64,000 nt of DNA from Paenibacillus sp. BIHB 4019 (GCF_002741035.1 NZ_CP016808.1:4326501-4390500); one strand, 5' to 3'; counted from the stretch's first letter, positions 33,901-42,231 are shown. Translations and numbers: made by a program. Notes: a model not told the origin generated them from the sequence alone.

Positions 33901-35122
33901 TGGCAGCTTGACTGCGAATGCAACGGTTACGCATACGGTTAACCCGGCGGCTCCTTTGCCTGAGGTCATTGTGAACTACTTGTTTAATCAGACAAGCGGA
34001 ACGACCGCGACAGATTCCTCAGGCAACGGGAAAAATGCAACGTTATCCGGCACGACGGCATGGGTAGCGGGGCATTCCGGCAATGCGCTCGACCTTAACG
34101 GCACGAGCGGCTATGCGTCCTTGCCGACGGGCATCGTCAGCGCTGTAAATGATTTTACGATTTCGACATGGGTCAAATTAGATACCATTAGCGACTGGTC
34201 GCGCATTTTCGATTTTGGCACAGGAACGAATGCCAATATGTTCCTGACGCCGCGTGCTGGCGGCAGCGGGCTGCGCTTTGCCATCACGTCAAGCGGCAAT
34301 GGCGCGGAGCAGCAGCTTAATGCAACAGCATTGCCAACGGGCGTCTGGAAGCATGTCGCAGTAACGCTTTCGGGCACGACGGGCAGAATGTACGTCGATG
34401 GGGTGCAGGTTGCGATTAATACGTCGATGACCTTAAAGCCATCAAGCCTTGGCAATACGAATTTAAATTACCTCGGCAAATCCCAATATGGCGATCCGTA
34501 TTTGGATGGAGCTTTGGATGATTTCAAAATTTACAGCCGTGCGTTAAGCGCTACGGAAATCGGTTCCATATTCAGCGGTTCCTCGCTGGCTGCGGATATT
34601 TCAGAGCAAGGCACACTGACGACTTCACAGGATGAAGCGCAAGGCGTGGAAGCAGGAACGCAGTCTAGCGGTGAACAGGCAGAGGGCAAGCTTAATACTG
34701 GTACTGGTGCGGTGACACCAGCAGCGGCAGTTGGGCTGCATCTGCTGCGGCTTGTCGCACTAAGTGCGGAAGCTCCTTCAGCAACCGAGGCACCGAGTGC
34801 TCCTTCTTCTGCTCCGGGGGCTGTTGAAGCGCCTGTTCAATGGGCGCAATACGAGTTTGCCCAAGACTACACGATTAGCAGCATTCGTGTTCATTGGAAC
34901 GATGGCGAAGGTACGATTAAGCTGCCGGAGCAATATTCCGTTCAATATTGGGACGGCGAGCAATGGCTTGACGTAGCGGAAGCATCGGGTCTTGGCTTGA
35001 AGGCAAATGAAGCCAATGAAACGAGCTTTACGCCGGTGAAGACGAATAAAATTCGCGTTCTTATCCCTGGCGAGGAGTCGGTGCTAACTGGACTCCAATC
35101 TTGGAAGGTATTTGGATATTAA
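30959..35122 (+). CDS. Large secreted carbohydrate-active protein (DUF5695-like, Ig-like, LamG-like, discoidin-like)
   Basis: A 1387-residue exported protein. ATG 30959 follows GGGAGG. The signal peptide ends near IASA-YTLSD (residue 37). Residues about 40-890 resemble DUF5695, a presumed glycoside-processing region with a beta-rich first half and a Trp/Tyr-rich helical second half (GYWGWGDDWGY, MPVWYYYADPVTITGENWW). A PKD/Ig-like domain follows (about 900-990, ending ASDGSLTANATVTHTV). A LamG/concanavalin-like domain covers 1001-1204 (DFTISTWVKLD, GALDDFKIYSRAL). An Ala/Glu linker then leads to a discoidin-like end (1288-1387, VHWNDGEGTIKLPEQYSVQY). It probably attacks polysaccharide outside the cell and feeds the arabinoside importer upstream. 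No known catalytic residue can be assigned. Confidence 0.8.
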   Translation: MTMQWLPRSRQMLKLATSVFVTALMVILIPHIASAYTLSDSNFNISTGTNGEINSLRLTGDTFNTQYVMNPTVTPNQNTADHQWLGELMFKYRFGTGAWQTALTQSSTDGRTQSQTGNNVTITYQNSTNANGVKNFKLVNTYSLVNDYFLWKIELTNTSTQAIEFGDIGLPLPFNEFWTGGSNEQIYETRVLTHSFVGNNSSYITAARPSGIGPYLLMVPDASTGAGFEYQDRWRVEEHPGSKWAMDQGGWIEGLNVFYIHSNVIKSTNRGYLPNTSLTLAPGASKTYAFKFFKVANENDVKDRLYNEGHIDVTVVPGMIVPTNQTAKFDLHTTKTINSITAQYPSDTTITSLGTTGTNHKLYSITMNKLGQNLITVNYGNGEKTVLQFYAIEPVDAALQRHSTFMVNSTQWNVPGDIRDKVFDDWMMDTNSKRNIFNGYWGWGDDWGYTHAQFLAEKNVQTPVASEVTALDDYLTVAIWGRLMAQHQTDYLIHDFLMPEPNDTPTYRGYAYPHIYNTYFSMYKIAKLYPNLITYDNPKNTYLLRAYNIFNALYGSGVAYNWNTGLMGEMTTPDIIKALQDEGYTAEANNLIAKMATKYNNFANTTYPYGSEYNYDNTGEEAVYTLAKMNNNNTMKSKINLKTRAARGHMPVWYYYADPVTITGENWWNFQYTVSLAGYAMDDWVRNNSTNAEVEQRLSYAAKIANVGAINSGQISADAADLGAVAWTYQAEKGNYPALGVGGGALQNGWRGMAGEADLGLFGAIKILSSDVAVDPIFGVYCYGCDATDNSTSYTVVPKDGVFQRLNLITEKFGMELERDKIATATITKAKNNVKFNLKNSTSGTAHTTKVTFKGLAAGYYNILVNNAVAGGVNVSSSGAAVVTLNIGTAATYDIELAQGTAPTNTAPVVSAGTAGTFTLPSPVALAGTATDDGLPSGTLTTTWTLVSGPGTAVFANAAAVNTTATVSTAGTYVFRLTASDGSLTANATVTHTVNPAAPLPEVIVNYLFNQTSGTTATDSSGNGKNATLSGTTAWVAGHSGNALDLNGTSGYASLPTGIVSAVNDFTISTWVKLDTISDWSRIFDFGTGTNANMFLTPRAGGSGLRFAITSSGNGAEQQLNATALPTGVWKHVAVTLSGTTGRMYVDGVQVAINTSMTLKPSSLGNTNLNYLGKSQYGDPYLDGALDDFKIYSRALSATEIGSIFSGSSLAADISEQGTLTTSQDEAQGVEAGTQSSGEQAEGKLNTGTGAVTPAAAVGLHLLRLVALSAEAPSATEAPSAPSSAPGAVEAPVQWAQYEFAQDYTISSIRVHWNDGEGTIKLPEQYSVQYWDGEQWLDVAEASGLGLKANEANETSFTPVKTNKIRVLIPGEESVLTGLQSWKVFGY

Positions 35123-35208
35123 AGGTATGAAAAGGCTTTGTTAAACGAATTTACAAAAACAAAATATTTTCGTTAAACGGCCTTAGCTTGAGTTGAAAAG
35201 CGGGGCAT

Positions 35209-35287
35209 AATCCCTATAGGGCTTGCAGTAGGAGAGCTTATCTGTCAAGATAAGCTCCTCTCCGCAGCTCTACAGGGATTTTTTTAT
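35209..35287 (+). terminator. Long terminator after the multidomain secreted protein
   Basis: AATCCCT (35209-35215) pairs with AGGGATT. Nested inside is GGAGAGCTTATC/GATAAGCTCCTCTCC. A run of seven Ts follows. This is one of the longest terminator stems in the window. Confidence 0.85.
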
Positions 35288-35359
35288 GAAAAATGCAGGT
35301 GCCATTTTTCTATATCTGTATGATAAGATGTTCAGGATGGACGAGGTTTTTTTAGAAAA

Positions 35360-35519
35360 CGGGTGGATGGAGCGAGCGGAGTGAAGGGTTGGTCTGGAGA
35401 AACGGAGTGTTCGTTTTTGGTGTTGATTTTCTTCCGATAAAGTATTTATTGTTCAGGAAAATCAACACCAATGGCGATCGGAAGACCAACCTTTCGCGCA
35501 GCGAAGCACCATTCCCCCG
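35360..35519 (+). repeat. Structured repeat, copy A (upstream of the phoR-like gene)
   Basis: A 160-bp imperfect palindrome. Outer arms: GGTTGGTCT (35387-35395) pairs with AGACCAACC (35482-35490), with weaker pairing out to 35360/35519. Then comes a conserved block GGAGAAACGGAGTGTTCG, a perfect 13-bp inner stem GGTGTTGATTTTC (35419-35431) with GAAAATCAACACC (35457-35469), and the conserved right block AATGGCGATCGGA (35470-35482). Copies B and C share the conserved blocks but have unrelated, still perfectly paired, inner stems. It lies between the secreted-protein terminator and the kinase gene. Confidence 0.85.
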
Positions 35520-35562
35520 ATTTTATAATAAACGAGTGCAATGAACACGAGGAGTGGTTGGC

Positions 35563-37338
35563 GTGAACAGCTTTCGAAATCGGCTGACGATTATTATGAT
35601 TTTAATGATTGCTTTATCCGTTACGGCAGCCGGACTTATTATGGCAAATACGTTTAAGCAAAATCATATTAGTGCGTTGGAAGACAATATGGTAAGGGAA
35701 ATGCACATCATTTTGGCGAAAATGGAATGGAAGCAGGGCACGCTGAGCGAGGTGGAGCCTTATTTTACCGAGGAAGCAAAAAGTCTTAAAGGCTTCACCG
35801 GCGCCCGAGTCACGTTTATTTCCGGTGATGGCGTCGTGCTGGGCGACTCGGATCATGAAGTGTCCACGATGGATAATCACAACAGCCGCTCGGAGGTTGC
35901 CGAAGCGCGCGAGAACGGCGTTGGCCGAACGATCAGGCAAAGCGATACGCTGCATCAGAATTTGCTGTATGTGGCGATATTGACGGATAGCAGCAATCCG
36001 AACTCCAATGTGATCCGATTGGCCATGAGCCTAAGTGAAGTAGAGCAAAGCATCCGCAACGTATGGACGGTTATTGGCGGCGGGCTGCTGCTGCTGTTTT
36101 TGGCTGCTGCTTTTGTCAGCTACCGCATTGCGCTCAGCCTGACGCGGCCGCTTGAGCAAATTACAAGCGTCGCGAAGCGGATTAAAAATATGGATTATCA
36201 GGCGCGCGTAGTAGTAGCCAAGCAGGATGAGATTGGCGAGCTTGGCAATGCGATTAACGCCATGGCGGACAGCCTGCAGGTGCAAATGACGCAAATCCGC
36301 CAAAATGAAAGCCAGCTGGAAAGCGTGCTGGACAATATGATCAACGGCGTCGTCATGATCGATCGTACCGGACGTTTCGTCCTGATGAACAGGCATGCTG
36401 AGGAATTGCTCGGCTTCTCGGCACGCGAGCTCGTAGGGCGCCATTACGCCGAAGGCAAACAGCAATTTGAGCTAGCCCAAATGATTCAGGAGGGGCTGGA
36501 GACGCGCGAGCATATCCGCGAGGAGGTTACGTTCTATTTTCCCGAGGAGCGGCTGCTGGAGCTGAATCTGGTGCCGATTGAGCAAGAGGGAGAAGAATAC
36601 GAGGGCATGCTGCTCGTGCTGCAGGATGTGACAGCTATTCGCCGTCTGGAGCGAATGCGCAGCGAGTTCGTAGCGAATGTATCGCATGAGCTGAAAACGC
36701 CAATTACGGCGATTAAAGGCTTCGCAGAGACGCTGATTGCAGGAGCTGTCGATGATGCGGAAACGTCACGTTCGTTTCTGCAAATTATTTTTGATGAGAG
36801 CGATCGGTTGAACCGATTGATCGGGGATATACTGGAGCTGTCGAAAATTGAGTCGCGGCGGGTTCCGCTTTATTTTTCACCGGTCAATATGGATGCATTT
36901 ATGGATAAAACGCTCAAGCTGCTGGAGGCGGAGGCATCGCGCAAGGTGATTGAGCTGAAAATGGACCTGGAAGCAGGCCTATATATGGAAGCGGATGAAG
37001 ACCGGCTGCGGCAAATTGTAATGAATTTGCTTTCGAACGGCATCAACTATACGCCAGAGGGCGGGCGGGTGACCGTAAAAATGGAAGGCATAAACGAGGA
37101 CCATATCCGCATACGTATCAGCGACACGGGAATCGGCATTCCGAAGAAGGATTTGCCGCGCATCTTTGAGCGCTTTTACCGGGTGGACAAGGCGCGTTCG
37201 CGCAGTTCAGGCGGCACGGGGCTTGGCTTGTCGATCGTTAAGCATTTGATCGAGCTGCACAAAGGAACGATATCGGTAACGAGCGAAGTGGGCCGTGGAA
37301 CGACATTTATTATTGAGCTGCCCGTGCTTCAGCAGTAG
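35563..37338 (+). CDS. phoR: PhoR-like sensor histidine kinase
   Basis: A 591-residue membrane kinase. GTG 35563 is set by AGGAG at 35550-35554. TM1 is at about residues 8-28 and TM2 at about 168-190, with an extracellular domain between. HAMP follows (RPLEQITSVAKRIKNMDY), then PAS (VLDNMINGVVMIDRTGRF), HisKA with the phosphorylated His in ANVSHELKTPITAIKG, and HATPase with N-box NLLSNGINYTPEGG and G-boxes DTGIGIPKKDLP and GTGLGLSIVKHLI. The architecture equals PhoR/PnpS. Pho boxes on the nearby pst genes and the synteny with polA support a phosphate-limitation sensor. Unusually, it precedes its regulator gene; in Bacillus phoP comes first. Confidence 0.82.
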   Translation: MNSFRNRLTIIMILMIALSVTAAGLIMANTFKQNHISALEDNMVREMHIILAKMEWKQGTLSEVEPYFTEEAKSLKGFTGARVTFISGDGVVLGDSDHEVSTMDNHNSRSEVAEARENGVGRTIRQSDTLHQNLLYVAILTDSSNPNSNVIRLAMSLSEVEQSIRNVWTVIGGGLLLLFLAAAFVSYRIALSLTRPLEQITSVAKRIKNMDYQARVVVAKQDEIGELGNAINAMADSLQVQMTQIRQNESQLESVLDNMINGVVMIDRTGRFVLMNRHAEELLGFSARELVGRHYAEGKQQFELAQMIQEGLETREHIREEVTFYFPEERLLELNLVPIEQEGEEYEGMLLVLQDVTAIRRLERMRSEFVANVSHELKTPITAIKGFAETLIAGAVDDAETSRSFLQIIFDESDRLNRLIGDILELSKIESRRVPLYFSPVNMDAFMDKTLKLLEAEASRKVIELKMDLEAGLYMEADEDRLRQIVMNLLSNGINYTPEGGRVTVKMEGINEDHIRIRISDTGIGIPKKDLPRIFERFYRVDKARSRSSGGTGLGLSIVKHLIELHKGTISVTSEVGRGTTFIIELPVLQQ

Positions 37339-37429
37339 CGGTTTCACGCTTAGCGCAAAAGGTTTACCACTTCTATATAATTTCATGTTAGAATAGGGTT
37401 GAATAAATGCAATAATGCTGGAGGTTACC

Positions 37430-38155
37430 ATGTCGCATAAAGTGCTTGTCATTGAAGACGAACCGACACTCGCTAGGCTTCTGTCATACAATTTGACGCA
37501 GGAAGGCTACGAAATTACGGTCGCCGATCATGGTGGAGAAGGTTTGCAAACGGCGCTGCAGCGCAGCTTCGATCTTATTATTTTGGATATTATGCTGCCG
37601 GGAATGAACGGCTTCGACATTTTAAATCGCCTGCGTCAAAATGGCCTGCGGACGCCGGTCATTATTTTGACAGCCCGCAATGCCGAGGAAGAAGTCGTGC
37701 AAGGCTTAAAGCATGGTGCGGATGACTATATTACTAAGCCGTTCGGCGTTGCCGAGCTGCTGGCGCGCGTATCTGCGGTGCTGCGCCGGACTCAGCTTCA
37801 GGACGATAACATGATGCCTGAAACGACAGAGAAGATCATTACAGCGGGCGAGCTGTCGATCTATCCGGATAAGTATGAGGTCGTGCTGGATGGGGAATCG
37901 ATCCCGCTGCGTCCGAAGGAATTTGAAGTGCTGCTGTATCTGGTCCAGCGGCCAGGCATGGTTATTACGCGCGACGATTTGATGAATGTTGTGTGGGGCT
38001 TCGACTACATTGGCGGTCAGCGTACCGTAGATGTGCACGTCAGCTCGCTTCGCAAAAAGCTGGAGCTTGGACAGCAGTCGGTGCAAATCGAATCGATTCG
38101 CGGCGTCGGCTATAAGCTCGTTATGCACAAAAAGCTTGTCACACCTAAAAGTTAA
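37430..38155 (+). CDS. phoP: PhoP-like response regulator (OmpR family)
   Basis: A 241-residue regulator. ATG 37430 follows GGAGG at 8 nt. The receiver domain has the acidic pair in VIEDEPTLARLL, the phosphorylation Asp in IILDIMLPGMNGFD, Thr in ILTAR and Lys in YITKPFG. The C-terminal winged helix is intact (LRPKEFEVLLYLVQRPGMVI, RTVDVHVSSLRKKLE). It should bind the TTNACA-type direct repeats found before four transcription units here. It lies 91 bp after the kinase, with TATATAAT in the gap, so it may also have its own promoter. The terminator stem begins inside its last codons. Confidence 0.85.
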   Translation: MSHKVLVIEDEPTLARLLSYNLTQEGYEITVADHGGEGLQTALQRSFDLIILDIMLPGMNGFDILNRLRQNGLRTPVIILTARNAEEEVVQGLKHGADDYITKPFGVAELLARVSAVLRRTQLQDDNMMPETTEKIITAGELSIYPDKYEVVLDGESIPLRPKEFEVLLYLVQRPGMVITRDDLMNVVWGFDYIGGQRTVDVHVSSLRKKLELGQQSVQIESIRGVGYKLVMHKKLVTPKS

Positions 38156-38172
38156 GGTGGACAAGCTTTTTT
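38129..38172 (+). terminator. phoP terminator overlapping the end of the coding sequence
   Basis: AAAAAGCTTGTC(A)CACCT pairs with AGGTGGACAAGCTTTTTT. The left arm encodes the last residues of PhoP, and the TAA lies in the loop. Confidence 0.85.
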
Positions 38173-38181
38173 CATCGTTCG

Positions 38182-38390
38182 TTAGGGAGCGTACACACGC
38201 GGCGGCTCGGTGAGGAAGGGCTGTGCTGCGCTGCGTGAAAGGTTTGGCCTCCGATCGCCATTGCTGCCAGATTTCCCTCAACAATGCTCCGCATCGTAGA
38301 AATCTGGCAGCAAAAGCGAACGCTTCGCTTCTCCAACTCAAACCTTTCACTCCTCTCCACACCAACCCCTCCTCTCCTCGCTCTCCCTAA
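38182..38390 (-). repeat. Structured repeat, copy B (inverted, downstream of phoP-like gene)
   Basis: Read on the minus strand it has the same order as copies A and C: AAAGGTTTGAG, GGAGAAGCGAAGCGTTCG, then a perfect 15-bp inner stem (38299-38313 with 38261-38275: TTGCTGCCAGATTTC against GAAATCTGGCAGCAA), AATGGCGATCGGA, GGCCAAACCTTTC, CGCAGCGCAGCAC. Outer TTAGGGAG arms lie at 38182 and near 38390. The inner stem sequence differs from A and C, but the pairing is complete. Confidence 0.85.
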
Positions 38391-38440
38391 AAATCAATAA
38401 AAAAAGCAAAGTCTGTAAAGCAGGAAGAGCGAAAGTGTAA

Positions 38441-38516
38441 AAGAGCAAAGAGCAAAGAGCAAAGAGCAAAGAGCAAAGAGCAAAGAACAAAGAGCAAAGA
38501 CTAAGAACAAAGAGCA
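38441..38516 (+). repeat. Heptamer tandem repeat (AAGAGCA)n
   Basis: Six perfect AAGAGCA units from 38441 are followed by AAGAACA, AAGAGCA, AAGACTA and decaying copies to about 38516. It is non-coding and lies between repeat copy B and the AraC gene's stop. The reading on the minus strand (LLFALCS repeats) is not a credible protein. Confidence 0.9.
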
Positions 38517-38580
38517 ACAGGCTAAGAGCTTATGAACCGAAGACGAAAATGGTAACCCAAACTCAGAGAAGCTATTTGCT

Positions 38581-39447
38581 TTAGCTTCGGTCCCATTCCA
38601 GCATTTTACGCTGGAATTGCTTGGGGGAGCAGTCGTTGTATTTTTTGAAGGTTTTATAAAAATGGGCCATATTCGGCATGCCAATCCGCTCGCCTACGTC
38701 GGCAATGCTTAAATCCTTCGTTAGCAAAATACGCTCCGCCCACTTGATTTTGCGGTAATTGACGTATTCGGTGAAGGAAAGGCCTATCGTTTTTTTGAAA
38801 AACTTAACGAAATAATAGTAGCTCATATTCACAATTCGGCACATGTCCTCGACCTGAATGCGCTCGCCCAAATTGTTCTCGACATAGTCAAGGACAGGCT
38901 TGAGCCGGATATGGTCAAAATCATCCTGCCTGGCAAGGATGCGCTGGCTGTCGCCACGCAGCATAAGCAGCAGCAGCTGCTTGATCTGGATGCTGACGGC
39001 AATTTCATAGCCGGTTTCCTTGTGGGTTGCTTCGTGCAGCAGCTTAGTAATCGCTTCGCTTGCCTGCTGCCGGATGGCTGTATTTTCACGAAAAATATAA
39101 TTGGCGCGGCTCAGTGGATTTTCCGTCTCGGAAAAATAGCGGATATAAGGTATGGTGCTGTTGTCGAAAAAATCCTCAAGATTAAATTGCAGCACAATAT
39201 AGTCCAGCTTGCCAACATTACGGTCGCGATGCAGCTGGCTTGAGCCAAGCACGACAATGTCTCCGCTTTCAAGATCAAAGCTGTCGTCCTCAATATCGAT
39301 CTTGAGACTGCCATTAATAATATAGATGAGCTCCAGCTGTTTGTGATAATGCCACTTGATCAATTCGCTGGTTGAGCGCTGTGTTCGAAAAATTCGGATA
39401 GAAAGCAACGGGTTCTCGTAAGGAACCTGCTCGTTAAAAGCTTCCAA
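38581..39447 (-). CDS. AraC-family regulator with cupin sensor domain (first)
   Basis: A 288-residue regulator. TTG 39447 is chosen because AAGGAGG lies 7 nt upstream; the longer frame to 39594 has no ribosome site. The N-terminal cupin-like domain (LIKWHYHKQLELIYIINGSL, GDIVVLGSSQLHRD) probably binds a sugar. The C-terminal double HTH is complete (MSYYYFVKFFKKTIGLSFTE, then IGMPNMAHFYKTFKKYNDCSPKQFQ). The adjacent divergent gene is a 2-hydroxyacid dehydrogenase (138 bp between starts), the most likely target. The heptamer repeat lies just beyond its stop. Confidence 0.85.
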   Translation of the reverse strand: MEAFNEQVPYENPLLSIRIFRTQRSTSELIKWHYHKQLELIYIINGSLKIDIEDDSFDLESGDIVVLGSSQLHRDRNVGKLDYIVLQFNLEDFFDNSTIPYIRYFSETENPLSRANYIFRENTAIRQQASEAITKLLHEATHKETGYEIAVSIQIKQLLLLMLRGDSQRILARQDDFDHIRLKPVLDYVENNLGERIQVEDMCRIVNMSYYYFVKFFKKTIGLSFTEYVNYRKIKWAERILLTKDLSIADVGERIGMPNMAHFYKTFKKYNDCSPKQFQRKMLEWDRS

Positions 39448-39584
39448 GGCTGCTCCTCCTTCAGGGAACGAAATCGATTGTTGGTACCGGGAGGCAATAT
39501 GATTTATTGTAGAGGGGATAGGGCTGAAAGGCAAGAGCAGGTAAGTAGGAACATCATGAATTCTGGAAAATGGAGGATTATAAC

Positions 39585-40553
39585 ATGAAACCAAAAGTAT
39601 TTATTTCGAGCAAAATACCCCCAGAGGTGAAAAACTACCTTGATGAGCATTGCGAATGCCGGATGTGGGAAGGCGAGCAGGGGATTACCGGCGCGCAGCT
39701 GGCGGAAGAAATTAGTGAAGTGGAAGGCCTGCTTGCTGCGGGCAACGCAATCAGCGAGCGTCTGCTGTCGGCGGCGCCGAAGCTGAAAGTCGTCAGCAAC
39801 ATTTCCGTCGGCTACAACCATAATGATTTGGATGCGATGAAAAAACGCGGCATTATCGGTACACATACTCCTTACGTGCTAGACGATACGGTGGCAGATT
39901 TGACAATGGCGCTCATGCTGGCTGCAGCACGCCGGGTGGCTGAGCTGGATAAGCTCGTTCGCGCAGGCGAGTGGAAGCGCGGCATCGGTACGTCCTTGTT
40001 CGGCATTGATGTTCATCACGCCAAGCTTGGCATTATAGGCATGGGCCGCATTGGCGAAACGATTGCCAAACGTGCAAAATACGGCTTCGATATGGAAGTC
40101 GGCTATTATAATCGTTCGCGCAAGCCAGACTTCGAACAGCAGCTTGGCGTACAGTACAGCCCGCTTGATCAACTGCTTCAAGAGTCGGATTTTATCGTGC
40201 TGATGACGCCGCTAACGCCGGAGACAAAGCATATGATCGGCAAGGAGCAGTTTGCGATGATGAAGCGCAGTGCCATCTTTATTAACTGCTCACGAGGGGA
40301 GACAGTTGATGAGGCGGCGCTCATTGAGGCGCTGAGAAGCGGAACGATACGCGGCGCAGGGCTGGATGTTTTTGAAAAAGAGCCGGTTACGCAAGACAAC
40401 CCGCTGCTCCAGCTCGACAATGCAGTGCTGCTGCCGCATATTGGCTCGGCTACCCATCAGACGAGATACAATATGGCGATGCTTGCTGCCCGCAATCTGG
40501 TGGACGGCCTTTATGGGCGCGAGCCGCAATATGTGATTCCGGAACTGAAGTAG
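39585..40553 (+). CDS. D-2-hydroxyacid dehydrogenase (glyoxylate/hydroxypyruvate reductase-like)
   Basis: A 322-residue NAD(P)H-dependent oxidoreductase. ATG 39585 follows TGGAGG at 8 nt. The nucleotide-binding loop is [18 protein letters not shown]. The catalytic set is visible: Arg in [13 protein letters not shown], Glu in FEKEPV and His in LPHIGSAT. The substrate loop [20 protein letters not shown] is typical of glyoxylate/glycerate dehydrogenases, including 2-ketogluconate reductases. It could reduce 2-oxo acids from sugar-acid catabolism. It is divergent from an AraC regulator, and a strong terminator follows. Confidence 0.88.
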   Translation: MKPKVFISSKIPPEVKNYLDEHCECRMWEGEQGITGAQLAEEISEVEGLLAAGNAISERLLSAAPKLKVVSNISVGYNHNDLDAMKKRGIIGTHTPYVLDDTVADLTMALMLAAARRVAELDKLVRAGEWKRGIGTSLFGIDVHHAKLGIIGMGRIGETIAKRAKYGFDMEVGYYNRSRKPDFEQQLGVQYSPLDQLLQESDFIVLMTPLTPETKHMIGKEQFAMMKRSAIFINCSRGETVDEAALIEALRSGTIRGAGLDVFEKEPVTQDNPLLQLDNAVLLPHIGSATHQTRYNMAMLAARNLVDGLYGREPQYVIPELK

Positions 40554-40600
40554 CGTTTAGCTCATTGACTCAATGAATTGCAACTTTATTATGCGTTACT

Positions 40601-40648
40601 AAAAAAGGCCGGTATGCTCGCTCTTATGAGCAGCTACCGGCCTTTTTT
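40601..40648 (+). terminator. Terminator after the 2-hydroxyacid dehydrogenase
   Basis: AAAAAAGGCCGGTA (40601-40614) pairs with TACCGGCCTTTTTT, with inner GCTC/GAGC pairing. It has strong flanks in both directions. Confidence 0.9.
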
Positions 40649-40753
40649 CGGTGCGATAAAACAACAAGCCGAACATCTACTGGAGCAAACGGCAAGCCCC
40701 AGATTGATGAAGCCAAATACGAGATAGAGTGTCCGAGCGCCTGAATCAACCAG

Positions 40754-40800
40754 AAAAAAGGCAGCGAGTTGAACGTAGCAGTTTTTTAAATGCTGCTGCC
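40754..40800 (-). terminator. Terminator of the M20 amidohydrolase gene
   Basis: On the minus strand GGCAGC (40795-40800) pairs with GCTGCC (40760-40765) and is followed by six Ts (40754-40759). Confidence 0.6.
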
Positions 40801-40832
40801 AAAGTTACTCTATATAATCGTTAATCTTTATT

Positions 40833-41999
40833 TTAGTTGGTCTGCTGCTCAAACTCTGCTCTAATCCGTGCCAGCAAAGCTGGATCGTTATACACATCCG
40901 CAGCAGTGGCAGCGAGCATTTTCGCCCCGAAGATCATGCGCTCCAAAGCGCGCTCTGTAATGGCTGCATCACGGAACCCTTCCGTATGCAGCAGCAAGCG
41001 CTCCTCGACGATTTTCACATAAGGATGAATAGCTGGGCAGTGCGTGGAAACATTGCCGAGGTCAACCGAGCCATGGTCCTTGCCGATTTGAATTTCGCCA
41101 ACCTGAATGCCTGCCGCAATCAGGTTGGCGGAAAATTGCTCCGACAGCGCCTCATTCGTGCGCAGCTCATCATAAGACAGCTCATAATTGTTCGTGCGCA
41201 GCTCGCAGCCCGTTTGCAGGGCGGCACCTTCGGCGCAGCGAAGCACCTTCGCCGTCAGCTCGTTCGTATACGTGCGCGAAGCCGAGCGAATATAAAATTT
41301 TGCCGAGGCATAGTCAGGGATAATGTTGGGCGCCTTGCCCCCATTGTCGATTATGCCGTGAATGCGCGTATCGCTGCGGGTCTGCTGGCGCAAGGCATTG
41401 ACGCTATTGAACAGCTGAATGACCGCATCGAGCGCATTTATGCCCTCATAAGGGCTGGCTGCCGCATGAGCAGCCGCTCCTGTAAATTCGAACTGCACGG
41501 CATCCATCGCCAGCGATTCGCCGGATTTTTCAAACGTATGGTAAGGATGCGCCATCAAGGCGAAATCGCAATCATCAAACAAGCCGGCTTCTGCCATCGG
41601 CACCTTTGCGCCCTTCGTTTCTTCCGCAGGCGTCCCATAGACGCGAATGCTTCCTGCTTCTAAAACCGATTTCAAGCCGACCGCGGCGCCGATGCTCATC
41701 ATGCAGATGAGGTGATGACCGCAGGCATGACCGATTTCCGGCAATGCGTCATATTCGCAGAGGAAAGCGGCAACCGGGCCAGGCTTGCCCGTATCATAGG
41801 TGGCGATGAAAGCAGTAGCCAGTCCAAGCGTGCCACGCTCAACGCTAAAGCCTTGACGCTCAAGCTCCGCGCACAGCGCTGCCGACGCTTTAAATTCCTC
41901 ATGTCCAAGCTCCGGATTCGCAAAAATCGATCGGGAAATCGCCTTGAAGCCCTCGCTATGACGGTCGATTTCCTCAAATATCGTAGGTTTATTCAGCAT
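40833..41999 (-). CDS. M20-family amidohydrolase (AbgB/peptidase M20D-like)
   Basis: A 388-residue metal-dependent hydrolase. ATG 41999 is preferred because AAAGGA lies 9 nt upstream; an ATG at 42008 is too close to it. Metal-binding blocks are FLCEYDALPEIGHACGHHL (Asp plus His-x-x-x-His), GTPAEETKGAK (catalytic Glu-Glu) and MAHPYHTF. The central dimerisation domain contains QFEFTGAAAHAAASPYEGIN. Family members cleave N-acyl or aminobenzoyl-glutamate amides. No peptide-transporter neighbour is present, so the substrate is uncertain. It is a single gene next to AraC-type regulators. Confidence 0.85.
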   Translation of the reverse strand: MLNKPTIFEEIDRHSEGFKAISRSIFANPELGHEEFKASAALCAELERQGFSVERGTLGLATAFIATYDTGKPGPVAAFLCEYDALPEIGHACGHHLICMMSIGAAVGLKSVLEAGSIRVYGTPAEETKGAKVPMAEAGLFDDCDFALMAHPYHTFEKSGESLAMDAVQFEFTGAAAHAAASPYEGINALDAVIQLFNSVNALRQQTRSDTRIHGIIDNGGKAPNIIPDYASAKFYIRSASRTYTNELTAKVLRCAEGAALQTGCELRTNNYELSYDELRTNEALSEQFSANLIAAGIQVGEIQIGKDHGSVDLGNVSTHCPAIHPYVKIVEERLLLHTEGFRDAAITERALERMIFGAKMLAATAADVYNDPALLARIRAEFEQQTN

Positions 42000-42231
42000 C
42001 CTCTTCATTCCTTTCTAAGCAACCGCTTGTAACCACATCATAAATAAAGCAGATGCTGGCATTATAACATGCCGCGCAGTCTGCTAGATAGCCAGCGGCC
42101 CCCATCGGCATATGCGGGGGTTCAAGCTGAACAAGCTACTCTACAGCAGTACAGGCGCAGAACAACCGCAGTATAGCCGCGGTACAATCGCAGTCCAAGC
42201 GTCTGTTCCCGGCGTTATGCAAATAGCTAAG

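Noticed and set aside
35360..38390. Composite transposon bounded by repeat copies A and B
   Set aside because: No transposase, no target-site duplication that I can see, and the enclosed genes are core-type regulators; kept only as a speculative finding about arrangement.
38441..38516. CRISPR-like array
   Set aside because: The unit is 7 bp without spacers; a simple tandem repeat.
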